Below, one piece after another: positions 11,048 through 23,310 of a stretch of 64,000 nucleotides of DNA (positions are counted from its first letter, which is position 1; each line of letters starts with the position of its first letter). The position numbers were made by a program, and so were the translations under genes. Under the pieces are notes generated by a model, which was not told where the DNA came from, did not search any database, and saw only the letters and a program-made list of their open reading frames with translations. The DNA comes from Omphiscola glabra (taxonomy: Eukaryota; Mollusca; Gastropoda; Lymnaeidae), in contig OZ024804.1 of assembly GCA_964017045.1 (NCBI GenBank), forward strand, positions 24,618,899 through 24,682,898, in the 5' to 3' direction.

Positions 11048-11627
11048 ATATTTTTTTTTTACATTTTGCTTCTTCTACACGCCAACAATTATCATTTTAA
11101 GAAATTATGAACCAATAGGTTAAAAAACCCGAGAACCTCTGACGCAATGATTGTCAATACACAGACACATTGAACACGTTCCTTAAACACCGTCAACGTG
11201 TCAAGTAGAAAGTACCCTGCAATTTGAATTGTGAAATAATTGCATACGTAATAAATCAAAAACACATGGATATTTCACACAAGTGTACTATTGGAGTCGT
11301 ATTCCTTTAACCAGTATCTCCAATATTGAGATACTCCATGAGCTGCCCAAGGTAGTGAAATGTAAATGTGACATTACTTATCTAGTTTTGTCGAGTATTT
11401 TTATTTCTAAAGGTTAAATTTCCCCAGAAACATCTATAAATCCAAAAGGTATAGGCCCCGGGCAATAAATATTGTTCTGTTGTGTGCTTGGAATCGATTA
11501 TTTAATAAGAGAACAGCTTAAACAAACACGTAAGTGGCTTCGAGGAAGAGCGCCATGGCGTATTCGATTCTGAGACGCGTGAGAAAATAATCAATGTCCC
11601 CGAATGTGCATTGATTGTGGAACATGC
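11048..11627. other. AT-rich unique spacer
   Basis: Nothing recognisable. Confidence 0.5.
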
Positions 11628-11925
11628 TGGGTTGTCTGTCGGCTGTATATCTGAGTTGTGGGTTGTCTTTCTGTGTTGTCTTTCTGTGTTGTCTGCTGTC
11701 TATCTGACTTGTCTGTCGGCTGTATATCTGAGTTGTGGGTTGTCTTTCTGTGTTGCCAGCTGTCTTTCTGGGTTGTCGATTGTCTATCTGAGTTGTCTGT
11801 CGGCTGTCTATCAGGGTTGTCGATTTTCTCCCTGTGTTGCCGGCCGTCTTTCTGGGTTGTCTGCTGTCTATCTGGGTTGTCGGCTGTCTTTCTGTGTCGC
11901 CGGCTTTCTATTCTGGGCTTTCTCA
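11628..11925. repeat. decayed GTTGTCTGTCGGCTGTCTATCTG minisatellite family
   Basis: About 13 imperfect units of 23-25 bp built from TTGTC, GGCTGTC and TATCTG words. Frames are open on both strands because the unit lacks stops. Confidence 0.85.
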
Positions 11926-12190
11926 TTGTAATATCGTATGAAGGTTGATCGAGTCGGCATCATTCGATCTAGGTACTGCCACGTGAAGACAGCATGTAGG
12001 ACTGATTGGCATCATGCCTGTGGAAGTATGCCTACATGCTAATTACTGGTTTTATTTAGATACCCCATTTAAAGTTTTGCATGCAGACACATTTTTGGGT
12101 TTGCAAATGTCCATGTGACGAATGCTGCCGGCAGTCTGATATGCTTTTTGTTCTTACGACTTCAGATTAGTTATTTCTTCAAGTTCTCCT
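11926..12190. other. unique spacer
   Basis: No gene or repeat is recognised. Confidence 0.5.
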
Positions 12191-12852
12191 ACGGTGGTCA
12201 ACATTAGACCACATCTCACACGGTGATAAACACTGGACCCGCTCTCACACGCTGGTCAACATTTGACCCGCTCTCACACGGTGGTCAACATTAGACCCGC
12301 TCCCACACGGTGGTCAACATTAGAACCACTCTCAGACAGTGGTTAACATTAGAATCACTCTCACACGAAGGTCACCATTAGACCCGCTCTCACACGGAGG
12401 TCAACATTAGACCCGCTCTCACACGGAGGTCAACATTAGACCCGCTCTCACACGGTGGTCAACATTAGAACCACTCTCAGACAGTGGTCAACATTAGACT
12501 CACTCTCACACGGAGGTCAGCATTAGACCAGCTCTCACACGGAGGTCAACATTAGACCCGCGCTCACACGGTGGTGAACATTAGAACCACTCTCAGACAG
12601 TGGTCAACATTAGACCCGCTCTCACACGGAGGTCAACATTAGACCCGCTCTCACACTGAGGTCAACATTAGACCCGCTCTCACACGGAGGTCAACATTAG
12701 AACCACTCTCAGGCAGTGGTCAACATTAGACTCACTCTCACACGAAGGTCAACATTAGACCCGCTCTCACACGGAGGTCAACATTATGCACTCTCAGGCA
12801 GTGGTCAACATTAGACCCGCTCTCACACGGAGGTCAACATTAGACCCGCTCC
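12191..12852. repeat. 29-bp minisatellite, about 23 copies, with unit classes
   Basis: The unit contains GGAGGTCAACATTAGACCCG and CTCTCACAC. Three unit classes (CACGGAGG, CACGGTGG and CAGACAGTGG starts) recur in blocks. This points to a higher-order structure in which several units were amplified together. Confidence 0.95.
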
Positions 12853-13156
12853 CCTTCTGTCCTTTAACATATGACTTCGTACTGACCTGAAATTACCGCA
12901 ATCAGTAAGAATGGGCACTCGTATTGTCTCATCACTGAAGTCTCCAGCGCTGCAATATTCACCGTTTTGACTTTAAAACAGTTTTGAGAACGTTAAAAGA
13001 CTCGGGACCTACAGATGTTTCTTAAAAGCACCAGATTTTTTGTGGAATTAAAATGTTTCGAGAATTACCGTAGATAGGAATAATGGAGGTTATTAAAATC
13101 TATTTGAATGGAAAGCTTGACGAAACATTTAACAATGTTAGTTCTCCATCATTTAC
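12853..13156. other. unique spacer
   Basis: Nothing recognisable. Confidence 0.5.
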
Positions 13157-13428
13157 CTTCATACATCCTTATGAACTTCATACATTCTAATGAACTTCAT
13201 AGATCCTCATGGACTCCATACATCCCCATGAACTTCATAGATCCTCATGGACTTCATAGATCCTCATGGACTTCATACATTCCCATGAGATGAACTTCAT
13301 ACATCCTCAGGGATTTCATACATCCTCATGGACTTCGTATATGCTCATGAACTTCATACATCCCCATGAACTTCATACATCCTCATGAACTTCATACATC
13401 CTCATGAACTTCATACATCTTCAAGGAC
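13157..13428. repeat. 19-bp minisatellite, about 14 copies
   Basis: The unit is GAACTTCATACATCCTCAT with substitutions such as GGACTTCATAGATCC. Confidence 0.95.
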
Positions 13429-13449
13429 TTGGCGGAACATATGTTGTAG

Positions 13450-13650
13450 TGGGCTTGATAGATGCTAAAGTGTGGTAGATAGATGCTAAAGTGTGGTATA
13501 TAGATGCCAAAGTGTAATAGATGAATGCAAAAGTGTGGTAGATTGATGCTAAAGTGTGGTTATTAAATGCTAAAGTGTGATAGATGGATGCTAAAGTGGG
13601 GTAGATGGATGCTAAAGTGTGGTAGATAGATTCTAAAGTGTAGTACATAG
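13450..13650. repeat. 21-bp minisatellite, about 9-10 copies
   Basis: The unit contains AGATGGATGCTAAAGTGTGG. On the minus strand it reads as a seven-residue repeat (TLASIYH-like) because 21 is divisible by three. This array starts about 20 bp after the preceding one ends, yet the units are unrelated. Confidence 0.95.
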
Positions 13651-14539
13651 ACGTAAAAATGAGATCGATACCATGATAAATTGACCCATAAACATCAATC
13701 TACCATCAAATACTTTCATATTGATTATTTCAATAGTCCGTTATGCCTTAATTTCATGTTTCTGAGTTATCATGTAGCTGACACAATCATTTGCTTCTGC
13801 TCAAGAAAGAACCGACACGCCCTAACCAGTATTTAACATCGTGATGTCATCGGTTCTTGCGTCGCCCATACGCCTTGTCCTTACGCTAGGAAACACGGGT
13901 GTTTCGAATCTTTGCTCTTCAGTTTATTTACTCTAATATATATATATATATATTATCCTCTCCGACGCCCCATCAATATATGGCGTTGTGGAGTCCTTCA
14001 GTTAATAACGAACATCTCGGAAACATCATTCGGTATTCGGCGCAGTCTTAACTGCTTGATCCATCGCCGCAGAGCTCTTTCTGGATACTCTCGAAGCACT
14101 TTCGACAACTGGAAACACTTGACGATCAAATGTATTTAAATCGTAACCACGAAGGCGTGCAGTCAATACTGCATTATCTCCACTTGAACTTGTGTTTAAC
14201 ATGACGCTCATGAGTGGGGGATAAAAGGATTTGAGAAACTTAAACTTGTACGTAAACTTAATTACCACATACAATTTTTTAGCAAAAATGTTATTGGTGC
14301 ATATAGATGATCTCTTCTTGAGCCAGAAGAATAAGAATGCGTGCTATTCTTATCCTAAGTCCCAGATCTGCTTATGTGAAGCCGGTTTGGATGATTCGTG
14401 TAACATTTTGTAAATTCCCTCAATCAATATATGTGACGAATATTTTAAAAAAATAATAATTCCATCTTGAAACGAGTGAAATATAAGATTATTGTGTATA
14501 GGGTGACATGATTATATTACCCGCATCAGAAGTCCTCAA
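13651..14539. other. spacer with a weakly coding-like minus-strand block
   Basis: Positions 14,026-14,200 on the minus strand read as a smooth, non-repetitive peptide (containing AVLTARLRGYDLNTFDRQVF and AAMDQAVKTAP) that hits a stop near 14,026. I do not recognise the family. It may be a decayed transposon or gene fragment. The rest is AT-rich, with a TA microsatellite near 13,937-13,955. Confidence 0.3.
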
Positions 14540-14800
14540 CCAGATCCCTCACAAGGGGTTCCAACGGAGATCCTAACAGAAAATATTGCAGACATTTCTA
14601 CAGCTATAGTATATTAACATAAATCCGTTCAGAGTCTTCTACAGACACGTTTAACAAAAAACCCGTCTCCTACAGTGAGTCCGTCAAAAAGATATCTCAG
14701 TTGAGCTTTATGAAGATTCGTTCAGTGATAGTCACAAAGATGCCTACAAAGATCTCGACAAACATCCCTTCAGAGATCTTCACAATGATCTCTGCAGTTA
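14540..14800. repeat. decayed tandem repeat (AGAT/CTTCA words)
   Basis: Recurring AAAGAT, CAGAGATCTTC and ACAGA words at intervals of about 25-30 bp suggest an old, strongly mutated minisatellite. A clear unit can no longer be defined. Confidence 0.5.
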
Positions 14801-16147
14801 GACCCCCCCCCCAGTCATACCCCCTTACTTCAAATGAATGATTACGATGCGTCTGTACTGATTACATATTTGACGGAACCTTTAAAACAAAACAAGGCAC
14901 CAATACCAAAAAAACCAAAATGACACCTTAGGTTGAAATGTTGTACTCAATGGGTATTTCTTGCTGGAACAGGTGTGTGCAAATTTGTGTCGACAAATGT
15001 CCATCTGATGAAACACCCTTCCTTGAAAGTGACAAGAATCTTCTTGCTATTACTTCTAGCCTCCAAATAGTGTTACAGAGAAAACAATGCGTTAAAAATG
15101 ACTTCACACCATCGGGGGGGGGGGGGGGGGGGGGGGGGGCTAAGAACAGGTTGGGAGGGGGCACAGAACAGATTATGAGGGGGAAATCATGCATGGAGAT
15201 ATTTATTTACAAGGTTGGTAAAAGGTGGAAAAGGGGGGGGGGCGGGAATCACAGACTTAATGATGTAATGTTCATTACTTAATGTAAGTCAGCTCGGTTT
15301 CGGGAGAACCGCTGAAAATTTTCTGGGTTACAATAGGTCCACCGTAAAACTAAAACTTAATTGCTACACCCGAAATAGATACACCAATATTTCGAGGTGA
15401 GCCAGCTGCTGCTTCACCCACTAAACTTTACCAAAGTTCAAAGTTGACAACACAGTAATGACCCCTCGCGACTGTAAACATCTATTGCACAACGCCGAGC
15501 ACAATTCGACGCGTCATTTTCATAACTGAGCAAACGTTTGGTTTTGGGGAAAAAAAATACGTCCAATTTTAACCATTGATTACAGAACGCGGCTGCTGTA
15601 GATAATGGCGTTGTGAAGACGTCTTTGGTAAGAGCATGCACATTACGTCTGTAAATAGATTATTTCAACTGTTTGCAAAAAAATTGCAGGAGTTTAGAAC
15701 TGTGCAGTGTAGTATTTTCCCGCTAATTGCTATCACTTGTGCAGGAGATTTACTGATGTTTATAAGATAATAACAACAATTTAAGGGGAATTAAGTCTAT
15801 ATAAATGTGTAGTGAAGTTGTCCAAGGGAGACAATTTTTCGACTAACATTTGATTGTCGGTATGGGTGGCTCGATAAGTTGTCTAAGGGAAGCGGGGTTC
15901 ATAAATATTTAAATTTTGCTGTTAAGGTAACGATCTGTAGTTACCTAAAAAAAATTCAAATGTCCCCTCCCCACCCACACACACACACAACCACTTTTCC
16001 AAAACTTTGTTGTCTACATACAAGTTAAATGGCTACACACTAAGGGAAATATTGCAGGGAGCGAGGATGATCACTGTGGTGGAAGTAATCATCAGAATAG
16101 AGAACCTGCCACTTAACTTAAGCAACGAATAATCGCAAGTGGCACGA
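14801..16147. other. unique spacer with a 26-base poly-G tract
   Basis: The G run at 15,114-15,139 is the longest homopolymer in the window. Flanking open frames are low-complexity Gly-rich or Pro-rich artefacts. No gene is recognised. Confidence 0.6.
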
Positions 16148-16588
16148 GACGGTCGGCTAAAACTATAAAACACCAACGTCGCCATTACGACGGATGGCTA
16201 AAACTATAAAACACCAACGTCGCCATTACGTCGGATGGCTAAAACTATAAAACAAAAACGTCGCCATTAGGACGGATGGCTAAAACTATAAAAAAAAACA
16301 ACGTCGCCATTACGACGGATGGCTAAAACTATAAAATACCAACGTCGCCATTACGACGGATGGCTAAAAATATAAAACAAAAACGTCGCCATTAGGACAG
16401 ATGGCTAAAACTATAAAACACCAACGTCGCCATTACCACGGATGGCTACAACTATAAAACACCAACGTCGCCATTACGACGGATGGCTAAAACTATAAAA
16501 CACCAATGTCGCCATTACGACGGATGGCTAAAACTATAAAACAAACACGTCGCCATTAGGACAGATGGCTAAAACTATAAAAACAACG
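16148..16588. repeat. 41-bp minisatellite, about 11 copies
   Basis: The unit contains GATGGCTAAAACTATAAAAC and AACGTCGCCATTACGAC. CGTCG plus the trailing CGACG makes a small inverted motif per unit, and ACTATAAAA puts a TATA-box-like word in every copy. A variant with AAACAAAAACGTC and ATTAGGAC recurs at roughly every third unit. Confidence 0.95.
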
Positions 16589-18659
16589 TTGTATTTACTG
16601 AGTAACTGTCTAATGACTTCTTTGAATGAATGCGACCCCCTTCCCTTTCCCCCCTTCCCCCTCGTCCTGCACACAGGAAGCAACTCCACCCCACAATTTT
16701 GAATTTGTGGAGTTAATCTGACAGTGTGGATCAGGTATAAAACACTATGTTTATCTTTGAGTATTTTAGGTCACGTGATCAAAGATATAATTTTGTATTG
16801 TTCTGTTTAACATGATTGCATGCTGGACTGTTCCATTTTAACCGGCCTACTGGCCAGGGGGGGGGGGGATGATCAGAAGTGACGTCATGACACAGGGTCT
16901 GATCAGCTGTGCCCATCACGCATTAAGGAAGGGAGCAGTTAAGGAAGAAATTTGCGTTTGGAGAGTAGCGAGATACTATTTTTAAGGGTGATGTCATCGT
17001 TACGCCTGCTCTAGTGACACAAAATCCTCCACATTGTAACACTTGAGGGGTGGCGACAAGGTTAAATCTACGCCTTTGAATAGTGACGTCGCGTGAGAAG
17101 AGAATACATACATTACCAATACATCAAATACACATTATGTAACCATAATTCTGGCGCAAGGCGTTGAAATGATACAGACGGTGGCAATAAACGTTGGGAA
17201 AAGTGTCAGAGGAGCCGTCATTGAAACAATCAACGCACAAGGACACAAGCCACGGAGGTGTTATCTGATGAATCAATCAATAACAGCATTGGCAATTGGT
17301 TGTGAAGATAAAACTAATGATGCCCCGTGTTTAAAGCTTACAACCATTATAACAAACAATGATCACGTGACACAATGACTTTTTTTGCTGAAGCTGTTTT
17401 TCCTATACTTTTAACATTCGCAGTGGAAAACGGTCGGGGGGTTGTCTTTAAACGCCGAGTTTTATGTGTTTAAAATTCACAGCAGAAACTACACTTGCCC
17501 CACCCCACCTCAAATTGATAGCCCAACTTATCGGTAATTGGTGGATGAAAACTTGTCTAGTTGAAAACGTTTTATCGATACAAAAAAAACCAGTGGCGTC
17601 GCTTCTGTTGGAGGCCACAGAGTGGTAGCACAGACACCCAACAAGAATCAAATGAAGTTTTTGAGAAGGGAAAAAAAAACACATGCATGTATTTATGAAA
17701 GATACTCTTTTATATTAACATTTATTTGTAAGAAAAAAAATTAAAAATCCCATTACAATTGTGTTTGAAGCTATTTTTACTATTTAACCACAATTTATTT
17801 TGAGCCCCCCCCCCCCCCCCACCACCCCACACCTGTAAAGCACCTTTCTCAATAAGCTCCGCATTTCTCAGAACTTTTCCGTCAATCCTTATTCCTCCTC
17901 CCCAAATATCCAACCCAGGCTCCTACCTGTGACGACGGCGCCACTGCCTTGATGTCTGTCCTAAGATAAGGTGTCGGGGGGAAGGGGGAGGGGAACCTGT
18001 CAACTCCCTGCTTTTCAAGTTTTCTCCAGTTTCGACGCCTTGTCCCTCCCCACCTCACCACACCCCCTCCTTCCCTCCTTCTTCACCCCATTTCTTCGAC
18101 TGACGCTGCCTGGCCAGGTACGGCTCGAACTTAATGCTGTAACTGCAGCCTTGTATCTCGTGTCACCCGACACTTGCCTCTGTTTCCTGAACACCGTATC
18201 ACATCTCCCGCCGAAGTGCCGTATCAGGCGTGCGCCGTTTTTTTTTTGGCTGTTCAAACTGCTGTTGTTGTTGTTGTTTTAATATCGGGTCTGTCTGACC
18301 ACCACCAACTGTTGTCATGGTCTCAAGCCTAGCAACTTGTCTGACAAACACAGCCCGATCAACTGACTAGTGTAAATATACATTATCAAACGTTGATCCG
18401 CTAAATCGACCAATTCAACTTTCCTGAAACATTCCTCTTTGTCACCTCCAAAGATGTCAATCAACATTTAATATTTGATCGCTGGAATCAACAATCAATT
18501 TGACCTTAAATTGTCTGTCATTTAAGTGATTGAAATTTTCACATAAAAGTGTAAGATGACTTTTTTCGAATAAACTTTATAGACTTAGTCTACCACTTTT
18601 TAAATTCTGAATTGTTTTGTTCCTTTACATACATCCCATTCGATTATTATTTCCAATTA
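16589..18659. other. unique spacer with clustered palindromic sites
   Basis: Contains TCACGTGA at 16,771-16,778 and 17,363-17,370, TGACGTCA at 16,880-16,887, and a poly-C run at 17,805-17,820. The segment 17,970-18,240 is GC-rich and unique. No gene is supported; frames are short and lack domains. Confidence 0.5.
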
Positions 18660-18955
18660 CCCTGTCTCATTTCCACAGTCTCAAACCTCCTGTCTCAATC
18701 CCCTCTGTCTCTATATTCCTGTCTCAATCCCTCTGTCTTAATCACCTTGTCTCAATCCCCATGTATTAATCCCCATGTATTTATCCCCCATGTATTAATC
18801 CCCCTGTCTCAATCCCCCTGTCTACATCCCCCTGTCTTAATCCCCTGTCTCAATCCCACTGTCTCAATCCCCCTATCTCCATCCCCCTATCTCCACCCCC
18901 CTGTCTCAATCCCCCATGTCTTAACCCCCCTGTCTCAATCCCACTGTCATTGACT
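18660..18955. repeat. CCCTGTCTCAATCC minisatellite, about 20 units
   Basis: Imperfect 14-15 bp units (CTGTCTCAATCCCC, with CATGTATTAATCCCC and CTATCTCCATCCCC variants). Three frames stay open across it. Confidence 0.9.
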
Positions 18956-20754
18956 GTCGTATGTATTCTACCCAAAAGTTCTAATATTATGGTTGATGAA
19001 AATAAATTAAACATTATTATGACTCTGAACACCCAAAAAAAATCCAGACAAACGAAGTTTCTTATAACGGTTTCCGACCCAAACAACTCCGAAAGGAGGG
19101 GCGGAGGGGGCATTAACACCACGACCCCCGTAACAGGCACTTTGGCTCTGACATCTCCACTTTATCCCGCTGTCCCGCACCGTGGAGACGACATACCAAG
19201 TCCAAAACAGAAACCAAACTTTTTTGTAATACAGTGACGAATCTGGGGTATTCCAGGCCGGGTTTAATTCCACGGATATCTGGAAGTCATTGTTGATTGT
19301 TAAGACCTGAATAGAGAGGGAGAGAGGGAGACGTATGAAACAAACGGAAGATACGACCAAGATATAATGTCTTGACGCACCCCAGGCTGGCATATAACGT
19401 TTACGTCTCCCTTGGGCTCAGATGTAATATTTAAATTAGACGTTATTAAAGCCTTGTTTATGTTTTTACCGGCTTAAAATGAAATGGTCACGCAGGGGTC
19501 CTCAACCTACGGCCCGCGGGCCAGATCCGACCACCCTGTTGTCCCTAACCCACGATATGGAACAGTGAAGGCCACTTTGGATATTTATTGATGGGTGATT
19601 GAGATAAGCGCATTTCGGATCTGATCTTGGGGCGCAGGGCCATTTGCTGTTATGTGTTATGAATCATTTTTTTTTTGTGATAAGCTTTATAGTAAAATTG
19701 TGTCTTACACGTTCTAACGAGATTGGCTTTATCGTTTATTTTGTTTACAAGTTAAATTGCATATTTGTTTGTTTTATCGTGTGACACAGGTGTATTGATA
19801 CTGTATTTTCGTTGTTGTTTATGGGAGAGATGAGAACAAATGTAACGTTGTAATAAAAAGATATTAAAAAATCTGAACGTGTATTTTAAGAATGAGCCTT
19901 GAAACGGTAAGGAGTTGTGGGGTTGGGGTGGGTGGGGGTTGGTGCGGATAGTAAGCTCACAATTTTCATGTCTCCCCCACCCCCAATCCCTTTCCGTACC
20001 TTGTAGTTTCTGGCTAGATCCAGTACTTGGTTCACGGATACTGGATCAGCCCGTGGCAGGGACACGCATCCATTATCAAGTAGGCATATATTATAGTTCC
20101 CCTCGTAGTTCGTTCATTAATAAAACTAAGTTACCGTAAATTAATTAGGATAAAACACAAATTACAGCGCGTCCCCCCGACTTTGACGAATCTCCCTTCG
20201 GGCTCAGCGTAATGTTTCTCTCGTGGGGTTCTCATCGTCGTGGAAGTAACAGATTGTTGTTTTCGTTGAAAGGGGAGGAAGACGGATCGCTCATCAGAGG
20301 ACGCTGTGTCTCTAATGGCATAGTTTTCAAATACAACCTTGATCTGATATATGACCAGAAGTGTACACATTTATACGCATTAACTCCGGACTCGGGTGCT
20401 TCCGCCTCCCTGACCAAGATGGAGAGGTATCCGTCGGTGATGATTATAAGGATGTCGATGTAGATGATATTGACAAGATGGAGAAGGTGGTGAAGATATT
20501 GATGGCAAATGTGATGAGGTGTTCAATTCTCGTAGAAGTATAACCCGCGCGAAACGCAAGGTAAAAATTCACGAAACGTTGCATGATGAAATGCTTACAA
20601 ATCTAAACATTTCATCTAAAACCGTTCTTAATCAAAGAGTTTTGCCAGTTTTCGACTAATATCAAACCCTTTAAATGAAGCATTTATCAATTATCAGAAA
20701 AAGAAATGATTATTTTCAGAAGCATTATTTCTTTACTAATCATAGCACCATAGC
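18956..20754. other. unique spacer with a hAT-like terminus
   Basis: At 19,493 the sequence CAGGGGTCCTCAACCTACGG begins a segment typical of hAT transposon ends, but no matching right end is visible. The remainder is unique. The segment 20,405-20,540 is rich in GATGAT/GAAGGTGG words. Confidence 0.4.
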
Positions 20755-21012
20755 TCACTATAAGGGACGTTCAATGCATCATTGCTCACAATAAAGGACG
20801 CTGAATGCACCATTGCTCAAAATACTGGACGTTAAATGCACCACTGCTCCCAATAAGGGACGTTTAATGCACCATTGCTCGCAATACGAAAAATTCAATG
20901 CAACATTGCTCACAATACGGGACGTTCAATGCACCATTGCTCACAATACTGGACCCTCAATGCACCATTACTCACAATACTGGACTCTCAATGCACCATT
21001 ACTCACAATACT
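20755..21012. repeat. 31-bp minisatellite, about 8 copies
   Basis: The unit contains GCACCATTGCTCACAATACT followed by GGAC and a variable CGTTCAAT/CCTCAAT. Frames overlapping it are repeat artefacts. Confidence 0.95.
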
Positions 21013-21234
21013 GGACCATCATCCCTACTTCAGGGGACGGGAAGCTGTGGATGGCGTCGGTACACCCCGATGCAATTATCTAATTAAGTAACCATATTTT
21101 GTGAATGTCTTGTCCTCTGATCCCACCTATACTACGAACTGAATAGTCGCAGGACAATGGTATATCTGTATATATATATATATAGGACAGCCTCCAGTCT
21201 TCGCGAGACGCTGGAATAGTTATATACACTTCAT
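21013..21234. other. short spacer with TA microsatellite
   Basis: A (TA)n run lies at about 21,168-21,184 next to the LINE 3' end. It could be the degenerated tail or target of that element. Confidence 0.4.
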
Positions 21235-22370
21235 CAAATGGCCTACAAGGCCGAGCCTAAATGACAGTGTCGGCTGCATATCTCGCAGGAGAGCTTTGAT
21301 TCCTGGTTAGATTAAAATTTGCTCTTCCGTATTGCCTTTTTGTTATTGCAAGGCCGTCGTTTGGCGCATCTGCTGCCTTTTGACTCCTACACAAACTGTT
21401 GTTCACCAGCTGGAACGGTGCTCAGCGATGATCTCCGATTCGTAGATGTCTATGTCTTCTTCCCTCCTGCTCCTCTTGCAAATGTCCATAAATCGCAGAC
21501 GTCACCGTACAATAAGTCGTGTCCCTTCTGCCAACTCTCCACACAACAGCTTCTTTGGAATAAGCCTTCCTCCGTTCTCCTTACATGGCCTAACCATGAG
21601 CGAAGTCGTCCCTTGCTAAGAGCGGAGAATATGCTACACATTTTTTGCACATTTCAAGACCTGTGTGTTAGTCACCTTGTCCTGCCATCGGATGCGTAAC
21701 ATGCGACGCAGACATCTTTGAGGGAAGCTGTTGAGTTTCCGCTAAGGGCTATCATCTGTGGTCCACACTTCACTGCCCTGTAGGAGCGTACGAAGCACAC
21801 ATGCCTAAAAGAGCCTTATAGATTTGCACTATCATTTAATTTAAGATTATTCCACAGCAACTTATTCCGTTTAGCCACAGTTCCTGCTGCTTCTGCGATC
21901 CCGATATCTACCTCTTCCTGAACAGAGATAGAACTAGAAATATTGGATCCAAGTTTTTGAAATGCTCAACAAATGACAGATTGTGGCCCTCAATGGATAA
22001 AGTTATGTTTGAAAAGGTGCGGTGCTCCTTGCACCATGACGTGTGTTTTCTGTAGTGTATAGCCACTTCTGTGTCTGATTCTAAGGCGGCATCGTCAGCG
22101 AACAGCAGTTGACGAATTAGAACAGTTTTACTTGGTCTTTGTACGAAGGCGAGCGACATTGAATAGCCTACCATTACATCTGGTATGGGTGTACACTCCG
22201 TATTTACAGTGCCTGAAGGCTAATTGAAGAAGCAACGAGAAGAAAATGGAGATTTGGTGCCAATACACAACCTTGTTTTACTCTGCTGCTTGCTGGTAAT
22301 GCCTCAGAGACCTCACCATTGAAGGTTACTGCTCTGTGCATGTTTTCGTGACATGACTGTATGATTGTGA
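21235..22370 (-). pseudogene. decayed LINE reverse transcriptase, 3' part
   Basis: Read on the minus strand, the segment gives an interrupted retrotransposon polyprotein. It contains the reverse-transcriptase catalytic box LLFADDAAL (about 22,100), then RLRSWLGHVRRTEEG (about 21,600, the W-G-H-V motif found near the C-terminus of many LINE proteins), and finally CEICSRHCH (about 21,270). The last resembles the C-terminal zinc knuckle also seen at 32,601-32,762. Several stops and frameshifts separate the parts, so it is dead. The 5' two thirds (endonuclease and finger domains) are absent, as expected of 5'-truncated LINE insertions. Its 5' edge abuts the inverted LTR-like copy at 22,372. I do not assign a clade. 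Confidence 0.85.
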
Positions 22371-22371
22371 G

Positions 22372-22790
22372 CAAAATCAAAAGAAATATAATTAAACTAT
22401 TGACTTACAGCATATTGTTTTGGCTGGTACCGGTAGGATGTTACAAAATACAATGTGCAAAAGTGGTACAATGGTGAAAAGAAATCTACACACACACAGT
22501 CAAAAAAGCACTGTCTAGTAGCACAAATATAACACACGCTCCAAGTCTCGTGATAAATGATCTGATCTGCCTCTCCTCATTCAACCTTCGGCCTTTTTAT
22601 GCTCGGTTTCAGTTGATTCCAGAACAGCCTTACGCATTGTTTTGCTTTCCAGTTTTATCCAGATTCTTCTATAAAATTCTGAATGAAACTGACTATACTA
22701 AGCTTGTTGTAAGCAGGGTTAAATGGAGACTATTAGTTTGCTACCCACACATTAACATTAAAAGCGGTCACGACTTTGTTTTCTGCTAGT
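22372..22790 (-). mobile_element. LTR-like element (family A), copy 3, inverted and truncated
   Basis: The reverse complement aligns with the elements at 5,410 and 61,176. It shares ACCGGTACCAGC (22,434-22,423), a GTAAGT donor-like site (22,408-22,403), a TATA-like ATAAAAAGGC (about 22,600-22,591) and the words CTCGTGATAAA and GCATTGTTTTGC. The part downstream of the splice-donor site is missing and is replaced by the LINE fragment. The homology fades beyond about 22,750. Confidence 0.75.
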
Positions 22791-23221
22791 GTTCCTGCAC
22801 GGGGAAACCTTAAGCAGAACAGGTCACCTACATAACACTATCGGGTGACGCAATTTCTAGAATTGCTTTTCTAGTAATATATTTAGGTCGGCACCTTTCC
22901 TAGTCGAGAGTGAGACAGGGAGAGAGAGGGGTTATATAAATGAAATAATGTACTCCTTATGTGTGCGGGTAAAATAATATTTGTATTTTTCGAGTAGTCA
23001 ACATTTTCACTTTCTGTAGTGTCCGTTGAAACAGTGTTTTTTTTTCATTATAATAATTTTTTACAGACATTTAATATTATAATTCAATTAAACATTGTTA
23101 GTATCACTACCTTTGGTATGGTTTTCATTTCAAAACTGGTTTTCGGTCATTTGTTACGTATTGTTCGTTACACGAGGCAAATCTTAAAACAGATTAAGTT
23201 TTCAAAATCATAACGGTACGC
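22791..23221. other. AT-rich unique spacer
   Basis: No recognisable features apart from a short GAGAGAGAGG run near 22,920. Confidence 0.5.
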
Positions 23222-23310
23222 GTAAGCGGTGCAATCCGAGAGCCAGACGTGGTTGTTCCGCGAGCCATACGTTGCCGATCCGCGAGCCATACGTTGCCGT
23301 TTCGCACAAT
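23222..23310. repeat. 26-bp tandem repeat, about 3 copies
   Basis: The unit contains CGCGAGCCATACGTTGCCG. It is CpG-rich, unlike its AT-rich surroundings. Confidence 0.85.

Noticed and set aside
12191..12852. CRISPR-like regular array
   Set aside because: The units are contiguous with no unique spacers and no associated protein genes, and the genome is eukaryotic. The same holds for all other arrays.
19493..19535. A complete hAT element
   Set aside because: The left end looks right (CAGGGGTCCTCAACC) but no matching right end or 8-bp duplication was found downstream.
21450..22174. An intact reverse transcriptase gene
   Set aside because: The catalytic box is present, but stops and frameshifts separate it from the C-terminal parts, and the 5' domains are missing.
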